DNA from: Posidonia oceanica
Taxonomy: Eukaryota; Streptophyta; Magnoliopsida; Alismatales; Posidoniaceae
Direction: 5' to 3'
Assembly: GCA_037176725.1 (NCBI GenBank)
Contig: JAZBRS010000013.1
Coordinates: 8,621,001 to 8,685,000 of the forward strand
Length of the DNA stretch: 64,000 nt
Shown piece after piece: positions 45,672-57,086 of this stretch. The notes under the pieces are model-generated. The model saw only the letters and a list, made by a program, of their open reading frames with translations. It had not been told where the DNA came from and did not search any database. The first letter of the stretch is position 1. The number at the start of each line of letters is the position of its first letter. The position numbers and the translations under genes were made by a program.

Positions 45672-47373
45672 TATAGATATGGATTTTGGGAGTGTGTAGA
45701 TGAAGTAGTCGATGCTTTCACGTCGATGACTTGATGTAATCGCCACTCGTCGATGGGCTGACAAGACGCCTAGGGGGTGATGTGGAGGATGTGGGTAGTC
45801 GGCTCACTGGATCAACGGCAGGGTGTCGTCCAGCAGCGCCCTCGTACTATGTGAGCGTGTTCCTTTCCTTCAAAACAAATAAAAATAGATCTAGGTAAGT
45901 CCAAGTGCAGTAAATAGATCAGATAAATAAGAAATAAAGTAGATAAATGCAACTAACACTAACCGAGGGTTGTTCCCCACATGCATATGCTATGGGTCCT
46001 AATTAAAGAATGCAATAATGAAATAAAAAAGTAGATTGGAAGAAGATACTCCCTTCACTCTCGTGCTGTATGCAGTGAAGTGAGGAAGTGGAGGCACGGT
46101 TGGAGCTCCGGCTATGCTCGAGATCTCTGGGATCTAAGGTGGGATATAGTGATCTCTGGGATATAAGGTTTCTAGATTGATAATGGAGGCTAGCGTTTCT
46201 CTCTCAAAAAATGTAACTCTCTCTAAACTTGGCCTCCCACTAATGAATTTTGCCTCCCCAAATCCTAAAAATGCCTCCCCTTGAGTACTGACTCACAAGG
46301 TCTATTTATAGGTTCGTGGGATACGGGTGTATCAAGTCTAGGAAGCTTCTAGAAAAAAAAAGATATTTATAGCAAGTCGCCGAATTCACCAGCGACAAGC
46401 ACAAATATCTCCCAGAAATGACGCGGAGGTCTGCTGACCGGGTCAAAGGAGGAGTCCATGTCAGCTAGTCGCCGCTCTTAGTGGCGCATAAGCCTCAGCT
46501 ACTCCCGCATGATCGGGACAAAGGAGGAGTCCACGTCAGCTAGTCACCGCTGTTGATGGCGCCTACACCTCAGCTGCTCCCGTAAGACCAAGTCAACCAG
46601 AGGCCACATCAACTAGTCGCCGCTCTTGCTGGCGCCTAGCTACTGCATTATTCCAGGTCAGATTTTAGGTGGGTTTCTATTTTTAATAGGGTGGTTTAGC
46701 ACATTAAAAACGTGTTAAAAACAAGATATTAATCTGATGCCACCTAGGATTTTCTAAATTGTTCTTTAATTATTTATTTTATATGATATATGTGTTATAT
46801 CATATATTAAATGCTGGAAAATCATATAAATATAAATAATTTACGGCAAAATGTTATAATAGCTTATAAAATTCCCGTATGTTATTTTAATGCCCAGGAT
46901 ATTGATATTAAGCTGGAGAGAGTAGTAGGATGCTAGTCGCCTGTCTCCTTGGTGCCTACACAGTCCAGTCACCGCTTTGAATGGCGCCTGTCTATGTTGT
47001 CGCTTTGGGAGGCAACTAGCTAGTCTTTTTGCATTTTTAACCCTGTCTTTTATATTGATCCAGAGAAACATGATAAAAACCCGGAAAACTTCAGAGATTC
47101 CATGAAATCATAAAAACATCTTCTTTAACTCAAATCTGCCACTGATTTGAGTGGAATAAAGAGTGATCAAAGTACTCAAACTTGCCACTAGTTTGGGCGA
47201 GTCAGCTCTGCCACAGCAAACGACCTTGAGCTAAGTAAAATCAAGCATTGTTTTTAAGCAAATCATGAAAAATCTGGAAAATGTGTTATTAAATCTTGGT
47301 TATGCGACTTGGGGTGCCTCAGAAGTTCCTATTCTCTATGAACTCTCAGAAATACGAAAATAGGATATCTACA
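45672..47373 (-). repeat. 3' LTR of the Tat-like element
   Basis: 1702 bp, with plus-strand ends TATAGATATGG and GGATATCTACA; the TG has become TA. Contains several imperfect hairpins built on AGTCGCCGCTCTTAGTGGCG (46459, 46534, 46613 and weaker ones at 46380 and 46935-47010). The right edge is set by the adjoining purine tract on the minus strand. Confidence 0.75.
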
Positions 47374-47390
47374 GATCTTCCTCCTTGGAG
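47374..47390 (-). other. Polypurine tract of the Tat-like element
   Basis: On the minus strand: CTCCAAGGAGGAAGATC, directly before the LTR start TGTAGATATCC. This is the expected place for the plus-strand primer. Confidence 0.7.
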
Positions 47391-48659
47391 TTGATCTTGG
47401 AATAAGATCAGCTCCAAGGTAAGAACGATGTCCCATTAAGCATTTCCTAAAGAGGGGAACTCTGTCTCAAACAATCCGCCATTAGTGATGAAGAAAGATA
47501 AAAAAAGAATGGGTGAACTAACTCGGTTTTGAGAGATTGCCGCATAGCCGAGTGGTTCGATTAATTGCCGTCATATTGAAGACTCAGGCATGGAGGGGTG
47601 AAGTCGGTTTCGAAGCTATGTGTCGCAGCCGATGTCAAGACCATGCCAATCATGTAGAGATATACCTCAACGGGGCAGAAGCTAATGAGGAGATCGTAGG
47701 GCATTACCTTGTACGATCGAAAAGAAGTGCTCTTGTGGTATCATGTTTGAGATTTTACTCGGATTGGAATTGATAGAAGGATAGGTAGGAACTGGGTTGG
47801 CTCTAGGAGAATCACTTGTCCTAAGGGTTTCTAACACTCTTGAAGATCATTTTGCTCTGTCTGTGCTCCACTTCCAATGATATGAGAAAATGCATGGATG
47901 CATGATTCAAACAAACAAATGTTAATGCAAAGTCAACACGCAATGCAATGAATGGTCCATATGCTAGGTTAGGCTGGTGGGGTACAGTTGGTCCCAAACC
48001 ATATGGACATATGCAAAATGAATGAATTCAATTTGTTGTGGTTAAGTGTTTTCCGTCCTTGAGTGTGACCAGTACTCTCGGGAAAGGACCGTCGTCCCAC
48101 AACTCGATTTGGCAAATAAAGGAGTTCTATGATTAAAGAATCGGATGAGTGAGTGAACCATTCCTTCGCCAAACCGGGGTTTGTCTTTTAGTCAAAGTGG
48201 GTGTGCCTTTGCACACTATATGAGCCCCCAAGGCGTGAGCTCGTTCTTCAGATTATGAGATTTATACCTGCACACTTAACAAAAAATGTTAGTAATCACA
48301 GGTGAACCTTTCCCAGTTCCTAGGGAGATTGACTAAGTTATACTTGTGTATGAGATAAAGTAATCCCTTAACCAACATGCTTGGGAACTAAGTGGAGGGA
48401 ATTAGTCTTGGCCTCAGCGGAGAGATGGAAAATCGGAGCCCAGTAGACACCGATTGTGAGTCATCTGTAGATGCTCTAAAGATTATTGCATAAGCAACGT
48501 CTTTGTTGAGAAAACGCACCCAAGTCGTGAGACACGCTTGAGTAGGACGCTATCCCCAAATCCGAGTTGAATCTATTGTTGCATCACCGGCCAGACTAGT
48601 TACTGTTTTCCTACTTACTAAGTTTTCACTTGTATGTAGGGTGGATGGTACTTCTTTTT

Positions 48660-48760
48660 AGGTATTTTCTTAGATTTTCTGATTTTTTTTTTTGGTATTT
48701 GGGATTTTCTGATTTTTTTTTGGTATTTTGGGATTTTCTGATTTTTTTTTTATTTTTGGA
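48660..48760. repeat. Short tandem repeat, ~33 bp x 3
   Basis: GATTTTCTGATTTTTTTT plus GGTATTT, three times. Lies in the 3' internal region of the Tat-like element. Confidence 0.85.
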
Positions 48761-49081
48761 TTGATGAGTGTGGTCATAACCTTATCCCTTAAAGATCTGG
48801 CATTATTACCTTGTATTATCTAGGGTGAGAGAATCTTCCCTTCTAATATGCTTGGTTTGTTGAGAACTTATGACTTCATACTAGCCTTAGTTTGATTATT
48901 GTCTCTTTCATTTACTTAGTCCTTGAACTTCTAGGATTTCTTGTCCCTTGCCTGTGAGTGAGATAGGTAGAGGAGGTTTGAACTACAGTAAGCTCTCGAC
49001 TTTAGCTCGAGCTTGAGTTCCGCTCGCCAGGTTTGGTCCTAATGTGCCTTTTAATTTTCTAGGATTTTTTTTTCTTAATTT

Positions 49082-49240
49082 ATGGACAACTTTCTTTGCT
49101 GCCTTCATTTCACTCTTTGGACAGCTCTTTGCTGACCTCTTTTATTGTCTTCTTTTTTTCTTTTCTTTTTTCACTTGGACAGCTTCTTCGCTGCATTCTT
49201 TCCTCTCTTATTTGGACAGCTTCTTTGCTGTCTTTTTTTC
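49082..49240. repeat. TTTGGACAGCTTCTTTGCTG repeats
   Basis: Four degenerate copies about 40-50 bp apart. They make the region look Ser/Leu-coding in one frame by chance. Confidence 0.75.
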
Positions 49241-49723
49241 TAGACGCTTTATTTGGCGAACGGCTCATACCATTAGCCTCTGCTCCGAGCTTGCCTTTCT
49301 CTTATCTCTCCATGCAAGTGTATGTGTAGACAGGACAAAGTTGAGGTTACCCTAGTTGTTCAGCTTCATTTCTACTTGGGATACAACTTTCTTTCCTTGG
49401 CTAGGGTTTGGTCTTTGATTCTTTCTGGATTGTGGCATGCTAATTAATGGGTGTATTGTGTGTAACTCCCATGAATCTGAAGATATCTTCAGGTTGTCAC
49501 AACCAGTAGTTGGACCTTCCCTAGATGTCACGGTTTCTGCTTAGAAACCTTAGGTAATATTTTGGCAATTCTGCTTAATACTTTAAGTGGTCAAGTGTTT
49601 AGTCCATACTCATCAGTCATTATTTGTTTTATTTTAGGATTTATCTTAAGCAAAGTTAAAGGAAACCAAAGTATAGAAGAAAAATATCTTATTTACAAGT
49701 TCAAACTAATTTAACCACTGCTC

Positions 49724-52290
49724 TCAGTCGAGTTCAGTGTAATCTCGCACCTCCCTCCCCAGATGAGGGGGCTTACCTAAGGGGTGACTGCAAAAGTTTG
49801 CCCCTAGCGTGGAGTAGTCAGATACTTGTGGCACATAGTTTTGTTTTTCCTTTAGTTTGCGCACAGTCCTTGTACTGTCAGAGTCGGACTTATCCTGACC
49901 TGCTTCTTGTACTGTGCCCCTGGCGGCTTCGCCCTTTGCACTGGAGCTTCTCAGAATGTAACCATTGATGTTTCTATAAGGCTCTGCATTAACCTCTCCT
50001 TGACTATTGTGTTCATGACTGCCCCTGGTGTACCCACTTGTAGGATCGGACGCCTTGGGAGGAGGACTGATTACTGCTTGTAGATTCTGGCAGAACGAGT
50101 GTAGTGCAACCTCTGCTTCATACCAATATGAATCAATATACTTATCGTACCTCGGTGACTGGTCTTCTTCTATTAAGTCCTGGAGCACATGAGAATTTGG
50201 CCTTTCGTGATCATCAGGCAGCTCTTTATTGCATGGTTCAGAGGGTGGTCCTTCATGGCCAGGGTCTGGAGGAGTGAGTTCCCAGTCTACTTGTATATGT
50301 TGGATGGTTACAAATTCAGTCCGAACAACTGACAAGATGACCTTTGCCTCTGCATGCGCCGCTAGATGGTTGAACAAGGGATCTTGATGTATCTACATTA
50401 TTTGTTGTCCTTCTTGAGCTATCTTTAGTCTGGCTTTAAGCTCAGACTACATAATTTTACCATTGTTATTAAGATTATGTATTTTATCTTTGACAGTGAA
50501 ACACTCCTCAAGGGTATGTCCATTGTTTTGATGATAAGGGCAGTGCTTGGACATGTCAGCATTAGGAGGACTTGGCCTAGACTCAGGGAGCTGCAGATCT
50601 CTACTTTCAACCAACATCCTGAATGTATCGGAGATTGATTCAGGAAGCGGCGGATAGCTTTGCCTTTGAGGGCCTTTGTACCTTCGTGGCTGAGGGACGT
50701 TATTGTAGCTCCTCTGCCCCTATAGTGCACACATCGGGTACGGAGGTTGTTGTTGTTGGCACGGTTGGCATTGGTCCTCTTGATTTAGTTGATTCTGAAC
50801 TAGCTGCCCTTGGTACTGATATGGTTGGTTCTAATATTGCTCTGGCTGATACTAGATCAGTTGCCCTTGGAACAGAATTGAGTGCTCAAATTGATATTGG
50901 GGATTCCTCCCTCCTTTCCGCTTCTACTGAGCTGAGATTTGTGCTACATCGCCAGTGACGCCTTCAAATGTATAGCCGACGGTCTTCTTCTTGCCCCTTC
51001 CCTCGAGCTCTAAGAATGGTAAGTCATCTTTATGACGGAGGACTCTTGCAGCACGCTCGTACAGTTGAGGATACGTTTAGAGGTCACTAATCAGTAGCCC
51101 TGTTCTGAGTGCTCCTGTAGTGTTTCGGGAAATGACCTCAACTGCTTGGCTTTCAGGAATGTAGCATTTGGACCTTACAGCCATGCCTCTACATCTGTTT
51201 GCAAAAGTGGCAAACTCCTCATCAGATTTCATCTTTTCTGCGAGGAGGTCACTCATTGTGGGCTCGTGCTGGATGCGATGGCCATATTGGAGCAAAATAT
51301 TTTCCTGGACCATCTTAAAGTTACTGAGATCATATGCTGTGAGTGTGTTGAACCATCTCAGTGCTTCTCCCTCCAGGCTCTTGAAGAAGAGGTAGATAGT
51401 AAGCTCATTGTCATACTGATACGGTAGAGCATCCATAGCGAAGGTGGCTAGATGGCCTCTCGGATCCTCTGTTCTATTGTATTTCCTCATTTTTGGCATT
51501 TTGAATCCAAGTGGAAGAACAAAATGAGAGAATTTGGATGTGTCAAATCCTACTGGTGCTTTAGACGTAACCTCTGCCTCTGTCAGTGCCTCATAAATCA
51601 TTCTTTTAAGGTCCAGCCCTGGCACGGCCCATTGCCCCTAGCTTAGGTGCCCGTGTGTTTGATGGAATGGTGGTGATAGAGGGTTGTATGGCAGAGAGAA
51701 GGATAGGGATTGAAGTGGAGTGTGGTAGAACTATGTGTTAGCGGGAGATTTTGGTGAGTATGATGTTCCGAGATATTGTGGTTGGTAGTAGGTTGTTGGG
51801 GATGGCATGATTTGATGTATGGAAGGATAAGTTGGCGTTGCGTAGTGTTGTGCGAATGGACTTTGGGTAGGGAAGTTTACAGTGGGGTTTGGTGGTAGGG
51901 TGTATGTGTGAGTGGGCGTAATTAACGGGTTTTGGTGAGGGTTTAGGAAAGAAGGTTGGTGGATGAATGGAATTTGTAGGCTCCTAAATTAGGGGTGGTG
52001 CCGTGCCAGGAGTTGGTAAATCTCATTAGTCGCTTCCTCAGACAGATAGGAAGCGGTCGATGTAGGCGGCATTATGTGGGAGGTTACCCCGGGAAGTGTG
52101 TGTTCAAACGGGGTACTCTATGGCTGTGAGTGGCGGATTTCTCTCTCTCCTTCAACTTCTTGTGAAAAGTTGGGAGTTTCTGGCTCTTCTGCCTATGAAG
52201 TCGGAGTTCTGAACAAGAACTCATTCTGGCCCATTCTTGTCTGTACCATGGAAGTAGAGGCGGAAGATAGACTGATGTGTTCCATTGCAA
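49724..52290 (-). pseudogene. Tat-like Gag pseudogene
   Basis: Minus strand, N to C. About 52290-51640: Pro/Thr/Gln-rich N-terminal region with frame breaks. 51625-51077: retrotransposon Gag core, LPLGFKMPKMRKYNRTEDPR, YLFFKSLEGEALRWFNTL and SDEEFATFANRCRG. About 50550-50490: CPYHQNNGHTLEECFTVK, the zinc-binding motif typical of Tat/Ogre Gag. 50377-49724: a hydrophilic C-terminal part ending at a TAA-type stop. At least four stops or frameshifts separate these blocks. Gag core plus this motif fix the lineage. In a live element it would be the capsid/nucleocapsid precursor. Confidence 0.82.
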
Positions 52291-53646
52291 GATTGTTCTT
52301 TAAGTTATTACAAAATGCTTGGAAAGGAAATTACAGACTTTATTACACTACTTAATACAGACTCGATTAAATGAAAGTAAAGAAAATAAATAGCTGCTGT
52401 TCTGACGTTTCTGCAACCTGTTAATTGTGATAATCAGATCCCTGCAAACAAGGCACATCGGAGCATTTTTCCTGTAGTCGCCTCTTAGTCAGGCAACGAA
52501 ACAAGTCACCGGTTCAAATGACGGCGGAGCGAGGCACCTTCTGAACAGGCGGCTAGCACCCTGTTCTTCCAGCAACCGAGATCTGTTCCGGACAGATCGC
52601 GCAACAAACAGGAAAGAAAATTAGTGCAGGTTTCAAACAGACCGCAGATTTTTACTTGTCCAAGTGGTTAGTTAATCGATTAATTTAATCTTGCGGGCTC
52701 ACAAGGAATGGGTTCCTAGGCCGAAGTAAGAACAACCTTGTGTGTCACTCAAAATGGGATTTTGACTTTTTGGGTACCACTCTTTGACCTTATTCAGGGT
52801 CCACCAAGAGGGCCTAGGCGGCGGATTTGTCTCTCTAAAGAGGGGCACACAACCTAGGATTCTGTTCTTAGCAAACCATAAATCAGTAAATAAACATGGA
52901 ATATTAAAGTATCAAGTATCTACCAAGGATTATTTTTGACTCAAGGAAGAGAAAGAGTCAAAAATAAAACCTTAGGACACCTTGAGTTCTTAACCTAACT
53001 ATCCCAATCAAACAAAGTATGGGTGAGCGACTTGCACTGGCCCAGTTCGCTCTGTTTGATTGTTTTAGTTAGAGAAATATTCTCTCAAGAAACTCTAACT
53101 CTAATATCAATGAAATAGTTTCCATCTTAATGGCGGACACATGCAAGCCTAGAATCCGAAGAAAAAACAAGAAAGATGCAGTGAACAGGATTTATTCTAC
53201 TTTTTAAGCAATTGTAGATCTAAAAAAATGACACAAGCTACTGAAAAAAAAATAAAAGATCTGCACTGAAACAGTACCCAAATCCAGTCGCCTGTAATGG
53301 GTGCACCCAGGCTAGTCGCCGCAATGATGTGTGACCAAATTAGGCGCCGTATATATAGGTGGTTGGGTACAGAAGCTTTCTGATTTCAGAATAGAAGTAA
53401 CCCGATCCTTTAAGACTAAAGACGCGAAATTAGTCGTTACCTCAGAGTGCTAACGAGACCTCTTGCCTTAAGCCAAGATGATTGGGTTAGGAGATCTATT
53501 CTAATATCAGAAAACACAATGGCGTTTAGGAGTCGTGAAAAAATCTAAGCACACGAGCTCCTAAACCGAAAACAAACTAAATCTAGGAAAATAAACGAAG
53601 GAAGGAAAGAAAGAAATGCTTACATAGCACAGAGGGTTAGCTAAAG
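52291..53646 (-). other. 5' untranslated region of the Tat-like element
   Basis: Long leader between primer site and gag, usual for Ogre/Tat elements. It has CAGTCGCC/TAGTCGCCG words like those in the LTR (52474, 53285, 53313). No gene seen; the minus-strand frame at 53561-53791 spans the primer site and is chance. Confidence 0.55.
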
Positions 53647-53667
53647 CCGGTCCCACCGTGATCGCCA
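53647..53667 (-). other. Primer-binding site of the Tat-like element
   Basis: Minus strand TGGCGATCACGGTGGGACC, starting five bases inside the 5' LTR end at 53673. TGGCGA-type sites occur in Tat/Ogre elements; the exact tRNA was not matched here. Confidence 0.7.
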
Positions 53668-53784
53668 GTTTCTGTAGATGTGGATTTTGGGGGGGTGTAG
53701 ATGAAGTAGTCGGCGCTTCCACGTACGTCGATGACTTGATGTAATTGCCACTCGTCGATGGGCTGACAAGATGCCTGAGGGGAC

Positions 53785-54863
53785 ATTGCATGGTCTTTTA
53801 AACAGCGTTCGTTCTCCCACTTGCGCTAATTGCTCTCCTTTGCTTCTCTTGCTCTTTCTCCTTGCATTTGCATCTACATGGCTTTATCAATGCTTTATTT
53901 CGCTTGTTTTGGCACCGTTTTGCGTGCTGGCTTTGTTTTCTGCACCGTTTTGCATGCCAATCTTGTTTCTTGCACCATTTTGCGTGCTTGCTTTGTCTTT
54001 TGCATAGTTTTGCGTGCCGACCTTGTTTTCCTGCACCATTTCGCATGTCGCTCTTGTTTCTTGCACCGTTTTGCGTGCTTGCATTGTCTTTTGCACTATT
54101 TTGCGTGCCAATCTTGTTTTTTGCACCGTTTCGCATGCCGCTTCCGTTTCTTGCATTGTTTTGCGTGTTTTATGCTGTTTTCTCTTGCATGTCGCCTGCA
54201 TTGCTTGGTTTTACCGCTATTTTGCTTTTTTCGCTTGCATTTGCATATAGGGCAGTGATGCTTACTGCCTGGAGTTCTCATAAGCCAAGTTTCAACCGGT
54301 TCGGAACACAGACAGCGTTGCTGAGCACTTAGACTGCACGTTTACTTCCTTGCATTGCATCCCATCACTTAGAGCACACCTTTGAGCATTCATTGGCATT
54401 TAGGCATTCAAACCTACATTTCCCTGCGTATGCGAGCGTAAGCCTAGAAAGACCGATTCTCGAGCGTGTCGGGGGTGCCTAACACCTTCCCCGCACGTAA
54501 CAGGAGTCCTTGCCCAGTCTTTTGGCCCGTAATGACCATATTGCCCTTATCCTAGGCGTGAGTCATATCATTTGCATTCATTTGCATTTGTTTTCCTTTG
54601 CATTGCTTTGCATTGCATCCTTTGCTTGGATTTGCGTGTTAATCCACGCATTTCCCCGGTTTTCCTTGTCTCCTGATAATAGACACGGTGGCGACTCTGA
54701 ATTGTCTTATCTTCTTCTTTTCTTATCTTTTCTCCTCTGTTTCAAGTGTTTTCGAGTTGAGCCTTCCTCCTCGGACATAGCCACTTATAGTGAGCCTGAT
54801 TCCGATCGGTGCACGCGAGCTTTCGGTAGTGTGCATGAACGATCTGAACACCGGGATTACTAC
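53785..54863. mobile_element. Gypsy (Tat/Ogre-like) LTR fragment, copy 2
   Basis: Matches 1640-2714, including the minisatellite, GCCTAACACCTTCCCCGCAC, the GTGGCGACTCTG string (54681-54692) and the same end, CACCGGGATTACTACA, at 54863. The left side is cut and joined to the LTR stub of the Tat-like element at 53784. The right side abuts the Athila-like element. Confidence 0.65.
53912..54182. repeat. 30-bp minisatellite, about 9 units
   Basis: Same unit as at 1721-2022 (GCACCGTTTTGCGTGC plus a variable tail) but more diverged, with one 31-bp unit. Chance long frames in several phases on both strands result. Confidence 0.88.
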
Positions 54864-55499
54864 ACTATCTTTCACATCATCCTTCTTAAAATTTGACTTA
54901 CATGTACCTTGTGTTTGTGAAAATAGTCCTTAACAATGATTTTTAAGTCCAACCTGAACATCTTTTCATCTCATTTGAATAATTTAGAGAACTTTATTCT
55001 TGCTTTCTTAGGCTTTTTCTTGGCTACCTATTTATCGAGCTTTAGGTCGGTGATTCCCTAACTAGATGGCTTTAGGACACCAGGTGTTGAGACACCTCTA
55101 AGGACTTAATCACTCAAGTAACCAAGGCCACAAAGACAAGATTTTTCTTTTCCATGCTTTTGTCTTTCAAACACCTTTTTACGTGAATATCCAATGCTTC
55201 CTGAGGCACGGTTACCCAGTTACTTAGTGATTGTTAGACTTTCAGCAATCTCTTTTTTTTTCCTCTTTTTCTCTTTTGATGCTCCGGTGTTTCAGGTCTT
55301 CCTTTATTCTCCATAGTCAAGGACTAAAGTGTAAGTGCAAGATAAGGTACACATGTGCTTAAGGATAATTCAGATGATGCTATTTTTTAGATTTTGTCTC
55401 CACTCTAGGGTTTGAGAGATTCCATTCTATCAGTTTTACCCTTGAACTCCAACTCAAAGTTACTTATCCACACCTAGCTAGCTAAATTATTATGGATAA

Positions 55500-55790
55500 T
55501 TCCTAATTTGTTTTTGTTTTTATTTTTATATATATTTTTTAAAAAAAAATTTTGGAGAAAAGATACACAAAAGACTCTAACTAAAGAAAATGAAAGAAAA
55601 CTTTTGTACATACAACTCTAACTTTAAGAAAACTTTTTTTTTATATATATTTTTTATTTTTATTTTTTGTTTTATTTTTGTTTTTTATTATTATTTTTTT
55701 TGAAATGTCACACAAAAAACTCTAACTAAAGAAAATGAAAAAGACGCAAAGAAGACTCCCCCCATACCTAAACCATGCATTGTCCTCAAT
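55500..55790. repeat. Low-complexity A/T block with duplicated segment
   Basis: AAACTCTAACTAAAGAAAATG / AGACTCTAACTAAAGAAAATG-type segments at about 55572 and 55717 (quoted in part) separated by T-rich runs. Internal to the Athila-like element; non-coding. Confidence 0.6.
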
Positions 55791-56135
55791 GTATGCAACA
55801 ATTGATATGATCAATGAAAAACAATTAAAATTAGAACAATGATACCTGATTCGGGATGGAATGCTTCTACTGCTAAGAAAAGAAAAGTTAAGTACATTTT
55901 ATACATATTCAGAATTGAGGTGCATGAAAATCCAAGACCTCATCAATCTCTGGGGCACAATCTCAATCTGGCCAAGGAGGCAGTCGGACTTTTGCAATTT
56001 CTTTTTCGGCCTGTTCAAGCCACCATTGGACTTCTCTCAATCGGGCTTCATGAATTTCCCACGATGCTGAAATTAGATCGGATAAGCCCATGTAATTTAA
56101 TTGAATATGGAATGAGGGCTTGAATTCATAATCGA

Positions 56136-57086
56136 CTAGAGCGGAATGATATGGCTTGACACAAAGCTCATGCCTCTTATAGATGGTAATGATGAGGGCT
56201 CAGGCATGACAGGCTCTGGAGGAGGGTTATACCACTTGTTGGACTTATGGGTCCTACATTGGGTTAACTCATTGGCTTCTTCAACAAACATTAATTCATC
56301 TTTGAATATCTCCTCAAAACTTTTGTCAAAGTTGCCTAGATCAAATTCAATTTCCTCCTCTATTAGGTCTTCTTTTTCTGAGAAATCTTCAATCATGTTA
56401 GCCTCGAATGTCTCATCTGGTTGAGGTTTTTTTGCAATAGAATCACTTGAAAGGGAAACCTCTGCAATGAATTGGTCTACCTGGCCAACTGGTTCTTTAG
56501 TGAGCTCATCTACTTGGGCTTGGGTTTCTACTTCAGGCATTATTTGGACAATACAGGGTTGATCAAGGGAGTTCCCATGTTGAGCAAGAAAGTTCCATTC
56601 CTCTCTCTCCATTATATCATTGATTAGTTGACCTAACTACGTTTCTACACAAGCTATGGCATGAGTGTTGGCAGTTATGTTGATAGAGGTCTGTCTTGCT
56701 TCCACTAGCTCTTCTATCCTCTTTTCTAGACTTGTTGCATGAGTGTTGGTAGTAGAGGTCTGTCTATTTGCTTCCACTAGCTCTTCTATGCTCTTTTCTA
56801 GACTTGTTAACCTAATTTCATCTTCTTGTTGCCAATCTAGAGGAGGAAAGGTTGAGTAGTAATGTGAGTCTGAATATGGATAAAGTTCAAAGTATTGAGA
56901 TTGGACTTCATTGAAGCTAGACCCTCCATCATATGATCTTTGGTCCCATAGGAAATCAGGTTGATCCCAATTTAAATTGTAATTTGAGGCATAAGGGTCA
57001 CTTGACTCATTCCAAGGTCTTTGGGCTACATAATTGAATTGTTCAAATCCATATCCAACTTGATTCATTGGATACTCCATCCACAT
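56136..57086 (-). pseudogene. Athila-like Gag C-terminal/linker ORF with one amber stop
   Basis: One continuous minus-strand frame of about 316 codons, broken only by TAG at 56634-56636. The first part, YASNYNLNWDQPDFLWDQ, resembles the NPGWRNHPNFSW segment of Athila Gag. Next come two copies of SLEKSIEELVEA / SLEKRIEELVEA, likely coiled coil, then LGQLINDI, as in Athila LGQLAN. The tail is highly acidic (EDLIEEEIEFDLGNFD) and Pro-rich (NPPPEPVMPEP). The usual Gag N-terminal core and the zinc knuckle are not recognised. That it is nearly open suggests recent activity. Lineage is inferred from motif order. Confidence 0.6.

Larger units (their letters stand above)
47391..49723 (-). other. Non-coding 3' internal region of the Tat-like element
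   Basis: Where pol would be expected I see no motif. Local repeats: three ~33-bp units with GGGATTTTCTGATTTTTT at 48660-48760, and four units of TTTGGACAGCTTCTTTGCTG type at 49082-49240. Small open frames here have no recognisable content. Confidence 0.6.
45672..53784 (-). mobile_element. Pol-less Tat/Ogre-like Gypsy element on the minus strand
   Basis: 3' LTR 45672-47373, polypurine tract next to it, internal region 47374-53672, primer site at 53647-53667, and a 112-bp stub of the 5' LTR (53673-53784). The LTR ends match: TATAGATATGGATTTTGGG (45672) and TGTAGATGTGGATTTTGGG (53673). Only gag is recognised (49724-52290). No protease, reverse transcriptase or integrase motif appears in 47374-49723. 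The 5' LTR stub is joined directly to another LTR fragment, so this side has been rearranged. Confidence 0.8.

Noticed and set aside
47539..47632. tRNA-like segment (TAGCCGAGTGGTTCGA, then GGTTTCGAAGC)
   Set aside because: D-arm and T-arm words are suggestive of tRNA-Ser/Leu, but acceptor and T stems do not pair and the anticodon arm is not formed. It lies in the Tat-like internal region.
50623..50958. 111-codon plus-strand frame
   Set aside because: Lies antisense to the Tat-like Gag pseudogene, which has recognisable motifs on the other strand.
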